Positions 34,183-41,475 of a DNA stretch of 64,000 nt are shown one piece after another. Where the stretch lies: positions 62,001 to 126,000 of the forward strand of contig NZ_PZKN01000003.1 of NCBI RefSeq assembly GCF_003046795.1. Direction: 5' to 3'. Below the pieces are notes generated by a model, which worked only from the letters and a program-made list of their open reading frames with translations, had not been told where the DNA came from and did no database searches. The DNA is from Desulfonatronum sp. SC1 (GTDB lineage Bacteria > Desulfobacterota > Desulfovibrionia > Desulfovibrionales > Desulfonatronaceae). The position numbers and the translations under genes are program-made. The first letter of the stretch is position 1. Every line of letters starts with the position of its first letter.

Positions 34183-34254
34183 TCAGGGAGTCCGCTCGCC
34201 CTTGCCGGACAGTTGCAGTGCGCGCATGGATTTTTCGTACCAGTCGGTCATCAT
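34183..34254 (-). pseudogene. N-terminal fragment of a tyrosine recombinase/integrase
   Basis: ATG at 34254 preceded by AAGGAG, then MTDWYEKSMRALQLSGKGER, which I recognise as the opening of the SAM-like core-binding domain of tyrosine integrases (usually continuing TQEAYTRAVR). The frame stops two codons after GERT, at the junction with the dehydrogenase fragment. 23 codons remain. Confidence 0.55.
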
Positions 34255-34257
34255 GAT

Positions 34258-34315
34258 GCTTCTCCTTTCCACGTTGAGAGTTCGCCGCGGGATGCGGCTT
34301 GTGGAAAGGAGAAGC
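34258..34315. repeat. 15-base perfect inverted repeat beside the integrase fragment
   Basis: GCTTCTCCTTTCCAC (34258-34272) and GTGGAAAGGAGAAGC (34301-34315), with a 28-base loop. One arm includes the ribosome binding site of the integrase fragment. It may be the end of a former mobile element or a regulatory hairpin. Confidence 0.6.
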
Positions 34316-34509
34316 AGATAATCGGCTGATACGGAAGTGTTTTCAGGCAGGTCGAGGATAAAGCAAAGCGGAGATCATGGAAGGCGAAAGGCCGAGCTGA
34401 ATGTTTTTTTGGCGCAAAGCGGCTTACTTGAACAACCGACTGGACCGGCTTCGGCCCGTTGTGCCCCGAAGAGGGAGGAAGATCCCGATTGACAGCGTAC
34501 GTCGTAAGT

Positions 34510-34526
34510 CATAATGTTGCATTATG
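34510..34526 (+). promoter_or_regulatory. Palindromic operator overlapping the mazE start
   Basis: CATAATG-TTG-CATTATG is a perfect 7-3-7 palindrome whose right arm contains the start codon of the antitoxin gene. Its position suits autorepression by the MazE/MazF complex. No Shine-Dalgarno is visible upstream. Confidence 0.55.
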
Positions 34527-34742
34527 AGAATGACACTATCCATACCCGATGACGTGGCACGTCGGTTCCAGGCGGCCGTACCCGCCCGACGACGGTCGCG
34601 TCTTGTCACCCGTCTCCTGGAACAGGAGCTATCCGAACGTGATGATTCACTGGCGGCAACTTGCCGCGCCGCAAATCGTGACCAGGCGCTGGAGCGCGAG
34701 ATCGACGAATGGCAAGCGTTTGACGACGGTGTTGAGGAATGA
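34524..34742 (+). CDS. Antitoxin of a MazEF/PemIK-type pair
   Basis: A 72-residue protein with an N-terminal ribbon-helix-helix-like DNA-binding part (MRMTLSIPDDVARRFQAAVP) and an acidic tail (DEWQAFDDGVEE) of the type that wraps the toxin. It overlaps the toxin gene by ATGA. It should bind its own promoter, and the palindrome at 34510-34526 is the candidate site. Start could be ATG 34524 or 34530. Confidence 0.8.
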   Translation: MRMTLSIPDDVARRFQAAVPARRRSRLVTRLLEQELSERDDSLAATCRAANRDQALEREIDEWQAFDDGVEE

Positions 34743-35077
34743 CGGACCAACAGATCAAGCGTGGGGAGATCTGGTGGGTCAGCCTCGACCCCACGCAGGG
34801 ATCGGAAATCAAGAAGACTCGGCCATGTGTCGTGCTTTCTCACGACACCTTGAACCGACTCAGGCGCACTGTCGTCGTCGTCCCTCTCTCCACGTCAGCC
34901 AAACCACATCCTCCCATCACGGTTGCCGTCACCTGCCAGCGAGACACCGCCGTTGCCGTGATCGACCAGATTCGCGCGGTCGCCAAACACAGACTCAAGT
35001 CCCGGATCGAGTTCCTTGACCGAGATGAACTGGACGAGATATGTCGGGCCATCGCAACAATCCTCGAAATCAGATAG
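34739..35077 (+). CDS. mazF: MazF/PemK-type toxin endoribonuclease
   Basis: A 112-residue mRNA interferase. KRGEIWWVSLDPTQGSEIKKTRPCVVLS is the family hallmark (the arginine and TRP segment line the active site), followed by VVVVPLST and the C-terminal helix. Full length with no disabling change. The gene sits alone with its antitoxin amid gene debris and ends six bases before an attC-like palindrome, so it may have arrived as an integron cassette. Confidence 0.9.
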   Translation: MTDQQIKRGEIWWVSLDPTQGSEIKKTRPCVVLSHDTLNRLRRTVVVVPLSTSAKPHPPITVAVTCQRDTAVAVIDQIRAVAKHRLKSRIEFLDRDELDEICRAIATILEIR

Positions 35078-35082
35078 CGAAG

Positions 35083-35164
35083 GGCACAACAAGGTTGCTC
35101 CACGGTATTTGGCAAAGGCCGAGCTTCGCTTGCCTTTGCCAAAACGGTGAGCACCACGTTAGCC
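35083..35164 (+). other. attC-like recombination site downstream of mazF
   Basis: An 82-base imperfect palindrome begins with GGCACAAC followed by AAGG and ends with CGTTAGCC. The arms GGTTGCTCCACGG...TTTGGCAAAGGC and GCCTTTGCCAAA...CGGTGAGCACC pair, leaving two extrahelical bases on one side. Outer core sites match RYYYAAC and GTTRRRY at six of seven positions each. This is the architecture of integron attC sites and lies where one expects it, right after a cassette gene. Confidence 0.55.
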
Positions 35165-36070
35165 GTATGTTCACCGAATAGACCACGTGGGTGCGGCGGA
35201 TGATGTCCACCACCTCGGGTGATCCGCACAGATATCCCACGCGCAGCCCTGCCAGGGCGTACATCTTGGAGAAGGTCCGGAACACCACCAGATTCGGGTA
35301 CTCGCGCATCAACTCCATTCCGTCCGGATAATCCTCCCGGTCCACGTACTCAAAATAGGCTTCGTCCAGGACCACGATCCGCTGGTTGCCCACGGCGTCC
35401 AGGAATCCGCGCATGGTCGCCGCGTCCCAATACGTTCCCGTGGGATTGTTGGGATTGCAGACGAAAAAGATCTTGGTCCGCTCATCCGCTGTGTCCAGCA
35501 TGGCCTGGGGATCAAAGGCCAAATCCTTGAGCGGCGTCAGCCGGGCCTGGAATCCGGAAAACTCGGCCACCCATGTAACTGCTCAAAAACACCGGGCAGC
35601 TCTATTCATGGTGGGGCAGGCATCCTGCCTGCCTAATGCCAAAGCTTACATGCCGCCGGCGTGCAAAAGCCAACAAATCCTGAACAGACAGGCAAGATGC
35701 CTGTCCTACCATTTTGTTTCTTTGTCATCCGAAAAAAATAATAACCGCATCATGCATCTCGGCTGTCCTGTGGAATTTCCCGTACTTTTTGAGCAGTTAC
35801 CCACCCATTCGTACACGGCAAAGGTCTTGTCCGCGGTGACGATATTGTCCCCGCGCTCGCAAAAGGCCTTGATCACGCTGGCGATGACCTCGCAGGCCCC
35901 GTTGCCCACCAGGAACTGATCGGCGGACTTGTCGAATTTCGCTGCCAGGGTCTGGCGCAGGTCAGAGCAGTCGCCGCTGGGATAGATGGGTGCGCGCCCG
36001 GCCTCAAAACGTTCGATGACCCGGCGAGCCGCGAGCGGCGGCCCCAGGCTGTTTTCGTTGTTGTTCACTT
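35165..36070 (-). pseudogene. hisC: hisC-like aminotransferase, truncated at both ends and interrupted by a MITE-like element
   Basis: Histidinol-phosphate aminotransferase family, PLP dependent. The 5' part reads NNNENSLGPPLAARRVIE...ADKTFAVYEWV; the 3' part reads AEFSGFQARLTPL, FVCNPNNPTGTYWDA, VVLDEAYFEYVDR, FRTFSKMYALAGLRVGYLCG and ends at VVYSVN, just at the edge of the attC-like site. Removing 35575-35800 plus one copy of the 8-base duplication restores the frame exactly (EWV-AEF). The N-terminal 30 or so residues and about 90 C-terminal residues are absent, so the gene was already or has since become non-functional. Confidence 0.88.
35575..35800. mobile_element. MITE-like element inserted in hisC, copy 3
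   Basis: A 226-base element with perfect 15-base terminal inverted repeats GTAACTGCTCAAAAA and TTTTTGAGCAGTTAC, flanked by a perfect 8-base duplication CCACCCAT (35567-35574 and 35801-35808). Inside is a second inverted pair based on GGCAGGCATCCTGCCTG and CAGGCAAGATGCCTGTC (about 35611-35636 and 35687-35712). No transposase is encoded, so it is non-autonomous. Confidence 0.88.
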
Positions 36071-36083
36071 GATCGTCCCTTAC

Positions 36084-36350
36084 GCACCCTGACAACCATG
36101 GACCGCTTCGGTCTGGTCACCTGGAAGGGTGATACCCCCATGCCGCGCATGCTCCAGGCGCCGGAGCTGCAGCGGGGCATGGGCTTCGATCCTGGGTTCA
36201 CCCTGGGTTCATCCTGGACAAGGGTTCTCGGCGGGACAGGATACGTCTTCCTGGCAACGGGGGCTGCCCGCCTGTCATGAAGGCGATTATCGGGTCCCTG
36301 TCGGGGGCGGCAGGCACTATGCGGGCCAAGACTAATTTGTTCTCTGCAAA
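36084..36350 (+). pseudogene. C-terminal remnant of a C5-cytosine DNA methyltransferase
   Basis: The plus strand reads TLTTMDRFGLVTWKG, then MPRMLQAPELQRGMGF, and, after a frame change near 36260, CPPVMKAIIGSLSG. The order TxxDRFGLVT, RxLxxxELxRxxGF and CPPVxxAI is that of motifs IX-X of 5-methylcytosine methyltransferases. The rest of the enzyme is missing and a frameshift interrupts what remains. It abuts the 5' end of the hisC fragment. Confidence 0.6.
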
Positions 36351-36438
36351 ACCTCAATAACCTCAAAGCAGTAGACTGCGGCATATACGAAGGAAACCCC
36401 CAAGGTGGGCTGGCAATCATCGAAATTGAAATCGCCGC

Positions 36439-36500
36439 TATCGCTATCGAAATCGTAAAGTTACCAAGACTCGATTTCGATCACGATTTCGATAGCGATA
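36439..36500. repeat. 18-base inverted repeat of a CGATTTCGATAGCG type
   Basis: TATCGCTATCGAAATCGT (36439-36456) and its perfect complement ACGATTTCGATAGCGATA (36483-36500), with more CGATTTCGAT in the loop. The composition recalls the hexamer tracts inside the element at 13543-13694. The surrounding gap 36351-36686 holds otherwise only a short frame ending RVIKAADLESLFRNLNVDA (stop near 36638), which looks like the tail of an unidentified gene. Confidence 0.6.
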
Positions 36501-36686
36501 CCGTTTCAGAGCTTCCGAGGTTCGAGAACAAAATTGCCCTGCTATGCGGGCATGAGGTGGTGGACATCGCCTACCGGGCGTGTCATCAAGGCCGCCGACC
36601 TCGAATCCCTGTTCCGTAATCTCAATGTGGACGCTTGATTCCACCGATCAGTTCAAACGCGACCCGGCAATTGAAACATTCTTTCC

Positions 36687-38075
36687 ATGTCCCGCATCAA
36701 CCCGATTCTGACCGGTTCGGTCCTGACAAGCTTCTTTCGACTCTGGCTGCCCTCTCTGGCGGGCCTCATGGCCATGACTTCGGCAAGCATCGTTGACGGC
36801 ATCTTCATTGGAAACTATGTGGGCGCCACCGCGCTGGCCGCGGTGAACCTGATCATCCCGTTCCTTGGAATCCTTTTCGGCATCACCTTCATGCTGAGCA
36901 TGGGCGGGACGGTTCGGGCCGGAACGTATATCGGCCAGGGCAATGCGACCGCTGCCGGCGCGATCTTCTCCAAGACCCTGCTGGCTGCTCTTGTCTTTGT
37001 TCTGCTGGTCACGGGTTTGGGCCTGCTCTTGGAGACATCGCTGCTGCGGGCCCTGGGCGGCAATGAGGACGTGCTCCCGATGATGCGGACCTATTTCCGG
37101 ATCATCATGGGGTTTACCTGGGCGCATCTGCTGACCGTGGTCATGTATTTTTTCGTCAGGGTGGACGGGTATCCGGGCCTTGCCGCCCTGGCGCTGATCC
37201 TTGGCTCGATGACCAATCTTGTCCTGGATTATCTGTTCATCGTCCGTTTCGGATGGGGCATCGCCGGCGCGGCCTGGGCCACGGGCATCTCCCAGGCCCT
37301 GCCCTTCCTGGTGCTGTGCGCTTACTTTCTCTTTCCTCAACGCCGGTTGATCTTCCACCTCCGACAGACAAAATGGCGTGAATTGTTTCGTTCCGCGTTC
37401 AACGGCCTTTCCGAATGCATCAACGAGATATCCGCCTCGATTATCGCCCTGTTCCTGAATTGGATGTTCATGACGCGGTTCGGCGTCAACGGCGTGGCGG
37501 CCATCACAGTGGTGAACTATATGATGATCGTCGGGCTGATGATGGTTTTCTCCCTTGGCGACGCGGGCGGGGTATTCATCAGCCAGAATTACGGCGCGGG
37601 CAAGGTCCGGCGCATTCGCCGCTTTCTGCTGACCTGCCTTGCCGTGGCCCTGCTGCTCGCCTCGACCTGCATCTGGCTTCTGGTCTTCCACCCGGTCCCC
37701 CTTGTCCGTGCGTTTCTCGGCCCGGAGGATCAGGACGTGATCCATTTGACCGTCGGTCTTTTGGGGTATTTCTGGCCAGTTTTCGCGGTCAACGGCCTGA
37801 ATCTGGTCATCACGTCCTATTTGACCGCCCTTCATCTGCCGCTGCAATCTTCGATCATCGCCCTTGCCCGAAGCCTGGTCTTGCCTGTGATGCTCCTGCT
37901 GACCCTGTTTTACGCGTTTCCGGATATCCCGTTCATCCTGGCCATCCCCCTGGCCGAACTGATCACGTTTGTTCTGGCTGCATGCTTTCTGGCCCGATTT
38001 TTCCCCAATCAGGCGCTTTTCGGCAAGCTGCACGCCGCGCGGCCATTGGCCGGAGAAGACGCAGGCCAGAGCTGA
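36687..38075 (+). CDS. MATE family efflux transporter
   Basis: A 462-residue inner-membrane antiporter with about 12 spans in two homologous halves. LTGSVLTSFFRLWLPSLAG and SIVDGIFIGNYVGATALAAV near the N-terminus are characteristic of MATE/DinF proteins, and the second half repeats the pattern from about residue 240 (INEISASIIALFLNWMF). Substrates are typically cationic drugs or metabolites exchanged for Na+ or H+. The ribosome binding site is poor. The gene follows a region of debris and is not obviously in an operon with the next gene. Confidence 0.88.
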   Translation: MSRINPILTGSVLTSFFRLWLPSLAGLMAMTSASIVDGIFIGNYVGATALAAVNLIIPFLGILFGITFMLSMGGTVRAGTYIGQGNATAAGAIFSKTLLAALVFVLLVTGLGLLLETSLLRALGGNEDVLPMMRTYFRIIMGFTWAHLLTVVMYFFVRVDGYPGLAALALILGSMTNLVLDYLFIVRFGWGIAGAAWATGISQALPFLVLCAYFLFPQRRLIFHLRQTKWRELFRSAFNGLSECINEISASIIALFLNWMFMTRFGVNGVAAITVVNYMMIVGLMMVFSLGDAGGVFISQNYGAGKVRRIRRFLLTCLAVALLLASTCIWLLVFHPVPLVRAFLGPEDQDVIHLTVGLLGYFWPVFAVNGLNLVITSYLTALHLPLQSSIIALARSLVLPVMLLLTLFYAFPDIPFILAIPLAELITFVLAACFLARFFPNQALFGKLHAARPLAGEDAGQS

Positions 38076-38219
38076 AGGCACAAAGTCCCCGGTCCGGACC
38101 AAGATGACTCGCGGCCTTCTCCGCAACACCTTGGTCTTGCTGACCGCCAACCACGTTTTCACCGACCACTGCCTTGCGCACCAAACACGTTGTGTGCCAA
38201 GCTTTAAAGAGGATACGGT

Positions 38220-39761
38220 ATGCGAGTTTACGACACGCTTATTCTCCACCTTCCGGCAAAAACACGCTTCGCGGCCGCGGCCGTGGCCGCGGCCCGGGAG
38301 TATGCCTCGGCTGTTGGCTTTGACGGCAGGGATCTCTCCCGGATCTGCCTGGCCCTGGAAGAGGCGGTCTGCCACGCCGTCAGCCTGGGCTACGGCGGGG
38401 AGCGGGACATGCTGCGCGTCACCCTGGGCCGGACCGCCTTGGGGCTGCAAACAAGCATCCTGTCCAAGGGACTGCCCCTCGACGAAGAGGCCCTGCCCCG
38501 GTTTGATCCGCACCGACTGCAATCCGAGGAAGACATGACCGGCATGCATGCCCACCTGCTCCGCGGTATGGTGGACAAGGCTGTTTTCGCGACCCTCAAG
38601 GGCAACAGGCGCAAAATCACCTTGTTCATCAACCTGCCGGTCGGATCCGCGGCCCACGGTCAGCCTGACCATGCCCAGCAAGATCCGGTGTCCAAGGATC
38701 CCGCACTGACCACGATCATCCGCCCGGCCGGACCGGAAGATGCGGAAGGGATTTCCCGGCTGGCCCTGCGTGCCCATGGCTCCCTTCTGTTCAACGCGGA
38801 CATTTATTACCCGGCACGGGTCCGGGAAATGCTCGAGCAGGGCGAAATGCGCTCCATGGTGGCGGTAACGCCGCGCGGGGAAATTCTCGGGCACGGGGCG
38901 CTCGTGGCGGAAGCGCCCGGGGGGCTGGTGGAGGAGATGACCTACGCGCTCGTGGACCGACGCGTGCGGGGTCGACACTGCTCCGACGAACTCGCGGCGG
39001 CTCTGCTGGCCAACGCCCGTGAACGCGACCTGCATGGCCTCCATGCCCTGGCCGTCTGCAACCATGTCCTTTCCCAGCGATCCGCCCTGGCCGTCGGTTT
39101 TCGGGAATGCGCCCTGCTCCTGGGGGCCAGCCCTCCGTCCAAATCCTGGAGCAAGGCCGAAAAACACTCTGACGCTGCGCAGGAGCCGCATCGCATCGCC
39201 AATCTCCAGTTGATCCTGCCCCTGCGTCCGCTGCCTCCCGCCCCCCTGTTCGTCCCAAGGCGGCACGCGGCCATGACACATCGCATCCGCGAGCACCTGG
39301 GCATGACCGGTGCGGATGCGGGGCGCACCTCCCGGACATGCGGTGAAACCGGGCAAAACGATCTTCAGGGCGGCAACGCGCGGATCCGGGTGGAAACCGA
39401 TCCCAAGGAAGGATGGGCCTGGATCGTCGTGCTGGATTACGGCAAGGACGCGGTAGGCCGCGTGGCCCGCCAACAACGTCGGCTGTGCGCCCAGGGCCTG
39501 TCCGTGATATTCCTGATGCTCCCCCTGGACCTCCCGGCCGCGGCAACCATGACCCAGGGCTTCGAGGAAATGGGATTCTTCTTTTCCGGGATCACCCTCT
39601 GCCCCCAAGGCCGGGTCCACCTGGCCCTGCAATGCGTCAACGGCGACCCCGGATACGACGCGGTTCAGGTCCATTCGCCCTTTGCCCGCGAACTGCTGGA
39701 CTACGTCCGGGCGTGCGGAAGCGGCAGGCCTGCTGAAGAGACCTCTTGCAAAAAGCCATGA
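38220..39761 (+). CDS. RsbW-like HATPase domain fused to a GNAT acetyltransferase
   Basis: A 513-residue cytoplasmic protein. Residues 1-135 resemble the GHKL ATPase fold of anti-sigma factors (ICLALEEAVCHAVSLGYG is the N-box helix), but His52 replaces the usual asparagine, so Mg-ATP binding may be changed. Residues about 164-300 are a GNAT N-acetyltransferase (TTIIRPAGPEDAEGISRLAL at its start). The last 190 residues, with KEGWAWIVVLDYGKDAVGRV, form another alpha/beta region that I cannot name. Such fusions may sense nucleotides to steer acetylation; targets are unknown. Confidence 0.7.
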   Translation: MRVYDTLILHLPAKTRFAAAAVAAAREYASAVGFDGRDLSRICLALEEAVCHAVSLGYGGERDMLRVTLGRTALGLQTSILSKGLPLDEEALPRFDPHRLQSEEDMTGMHAHLLRGMVDKAVFATLKGNRRKITLFINLPVGSAAHGQPDHAQQDPVSKDPALTTIIRPAGPEDAEGISRLALRAHGSLLFNADIYYPARVREMLEQGEMRSMVAVTPRGEILGHGALVAEAPGGLVEEMTYALVDRRVRGRHCSDELAAALLANARERDLHGLHALAVCNHVLSQRSALAVGFRECALLLGASPPSKSWSKAEKHSDAAQEPHRIANLQLILPLRPLPPAPLFVPRRHAAMTHRIREHLGMTGADAGRTSRTCGETGQNDLQGGNARIRVETDPKEGWAWIVVLDYGKDAVGRVARQQRRLCAQGLSVIFLMLPLDLPAAATMTQGFEEMGFFFSGITLCPQGRVHLALQCVNGDPGYDAVQVHSPFARELLDYVRACGSGRPAEETSCKKP

Positions 39762-40100
39762 TTTTTTAGCCAAACAGCTTGTTCATGGCATTTGCCGACA
39801 TGTCCAGGATGTTCAGCCTGGCATCCTGCTACAACACCGCCTCCTTGCTCGGCCCCGGCACGCAACCCAAACGCCGCAACACCACCATGGGGAGCATTAC
39901 CAGACGACACCGCGGCGGCCGGTACGGCCCGCACAAGTGATTGGCGATTTCCCGGGTGTGGGCTTTACGTTGTTCCTGGAGGTGTAGGTTCATTGGGTTG
40001 AGGCTTCCTTTGGTGCTGGTATTGCCACCTTCCTTGCCGAGTGGTGATTTAGAGGCCGGATGTGGAGCCCCTTCCACGAAAGATTCCCGGTGCAGGACAG
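39762..40100. other. Intergenic region with no recognised gene
   Basis: About 340 bases. A 43-codon plus-strand frame (near 39811-39940) ends in TRRHRGGRYGPHK and could be a gene tail, but nothing supports it. The right border coincides with the start of the 147-base duplicated ATPase tail. Confidence 0.35.
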
Positions 40101-41315
40101 CTACGCCGACCAATCCTGATCCAGTAAAAAGTCAATGAGATTTTTATGGATGATGCCTTCCCGGCTCAAGTCAAATCTGTCCAGACTCAAGACTCTTTTC
40201 GGAAAATTGTCCCGAACCGCCAGAAGCGACGAGAATTCCCGTTCCGCCACGGTCTGGTCAGGGATCAGGTACGCGACCTGGATATAGATTTTTTGCGATG
40301 CTTTTTCAGCGACAAAGTCGATCTCCTTGCCGTTCGACTTCCCGATCCGCACTGTGTATCCCCTGCGCAACAGTTCGAGGTAGACGATGTTTTCCAGAAT
40401 CTGATTGATGTCTCTCTGGTTGTGTCCGTAAATGGCTTCCCGGATGCCGTGGTCGGCCAGAAATATTTTCTCATGAAATTTGAGTAGTCTTTTTCCCTGC
40501 ACATCTTCACGCGGCACGAGGTAAAGAAGGCATGCATCCTGGGCGTAGGATATGTAGTTGTATATTGTTTCCAGGGATATCTTCCTCTTTTCGTGCTTCA
40601 GATACTTCAAAATGCTTGATCCGGAAAACGAGTTCGCCACATTCGCGAGAAGATACCCAAGCACACGCTCAAAAAGCTCTACATCCCGAAGTGAATGTCG
40701 TGCGACAATATCCTTGAGCAATATCGAGTTGTATATGTCCTTCAAATAGTCGTGAGCCGCGGCTGCATGCAGACTGTTTTCATGGAGAAAAGGCATTCCG
40801 CCATATTCAAGAAACCTGGCGAATGCCTCGTCCGGCGACGATATTTCTTTTTTTTCCGCCAGTATTTTGGTCACTTCCTGGAATGAAAAGGGGTAGACGG
40901 ATATTTCAATATACCGGCCGGCAAGGTAGGTGGCCAGTTCTCCAGAAAGCAGTTTGGAGTTCGATCCGGTGATATAGAGATCACAGTCCAGATCCACTCT
41001 CAAGGAGTTGACCATTTTCTCCCAGCCGTCCAGTTCCTGGATTTCATCCAGAAAGAGATACGTCCTTCCGCCGCTGCTCTCGCTTTTCCCCCTTATTTCC
41101 TCGTAAACGCTTCGCGCATCGCGATTGGCGTACGCCATGCTCTCGAAGTTGATCGTCAGGATTTGCTGCTCCGAGACGCCATCGGCCATCAGTTCCCGTT
41201 GAAGGAGTTGCAACAGTGTTGACTTGCCCGAACGACGAATCCCGGTGAAGACCTTGACCACATCCTTGTCAATAAAGGGTCTGACCCGGTTGATGTAGTT
41301 TTCCCTCTTGATCAT
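40101..41315 (-). CDS. AAA+ ATPase with C-terminal DUF4143 domain
   Basis: A 404-residue protein of the widespread ATPase/DUF4143 family, whose role is uncertain (stress, accessory-genome or nuclease-like functions have been suggested). Walker A is TGIRRSGKSTLL near residue 26, Walker B YLFLDEIQELDGWE near 90, and sensor TGSNSKLL. The C-terminal part contains GKEIDFVAEKASQKIYIQVAYL, an endonuclease-like strand pattern with E, D and K. GGAGG lies five bases before the ATG at 41315. Its last 147 bases recur at 33483. Confidence 0.85.
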   Translation of the reverse strand: MIKRENYINRVRPFIDKDVVKVFTGIRRSGKSTLLQLLQRELMADGVSEQQILTINFESMAYANRDARSVYEEIRGKSESSGGRTYLFLDEIQELDGWEKMVNSLRVDLDCDLYITGSNSKLLSGELATYLAGRYIEISVYPFSFQEVTKILAEKKEISSPDEAFARFLEYGGMPFLHENSLHAAAAHDYLKDIYNSILLKDIVARHSLRDVELFERVLGYLLANVANSFSGSSILKYLKHEKRKISLETIYNYISYAQDACLLYLVPREDVQGKRLLKFHEKIFLADHGIREAIYGHNQRDINQILENIVYLELLRRGYTVRIGKSNGKEIDFVAEKASQKIYIQVAYLIPDQTVAEREFSSLLAVRDNFPKRVLSLDRFDLSREGIIHKNLIDFLLDQDWSA

Positions 41316-41475
41316 GCCCACCTCCCCTGGCTGGGGATGGTATGCTTCCATGACGAAAACAGCAACATGTTTTTCAGGAAGTTTACGGCGTATCGAAATC
41401 TTTATGGGGCTGGGGTAGTGGGGGAAAAGGATGGTCCGGCGAGCAAGCGTCAACCTCCTGGAAGGCGAGAGCGGA

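Noticed and set aside
34430-34480. Second attC site upstream of mazE
   Set aside because: A small ACAAC...GTTGT hairpin exists, but core sites and arm layout do not fit attC well enough to claim.
36444-36644. Minus-strand frame with RYRYRNRDRNR
   Set aside because: The repeated residues come only from the CGATTTCGATAGCG inverted tract, not from a protein family.
36648-39773. A 1041-codon minus-strand frame across the MATE and HATPase-GNAT genes
   Set aside because: It spans two well-supported genes and a gap, contains low-complexity Q/G/H/D runs and no recognisable motif.
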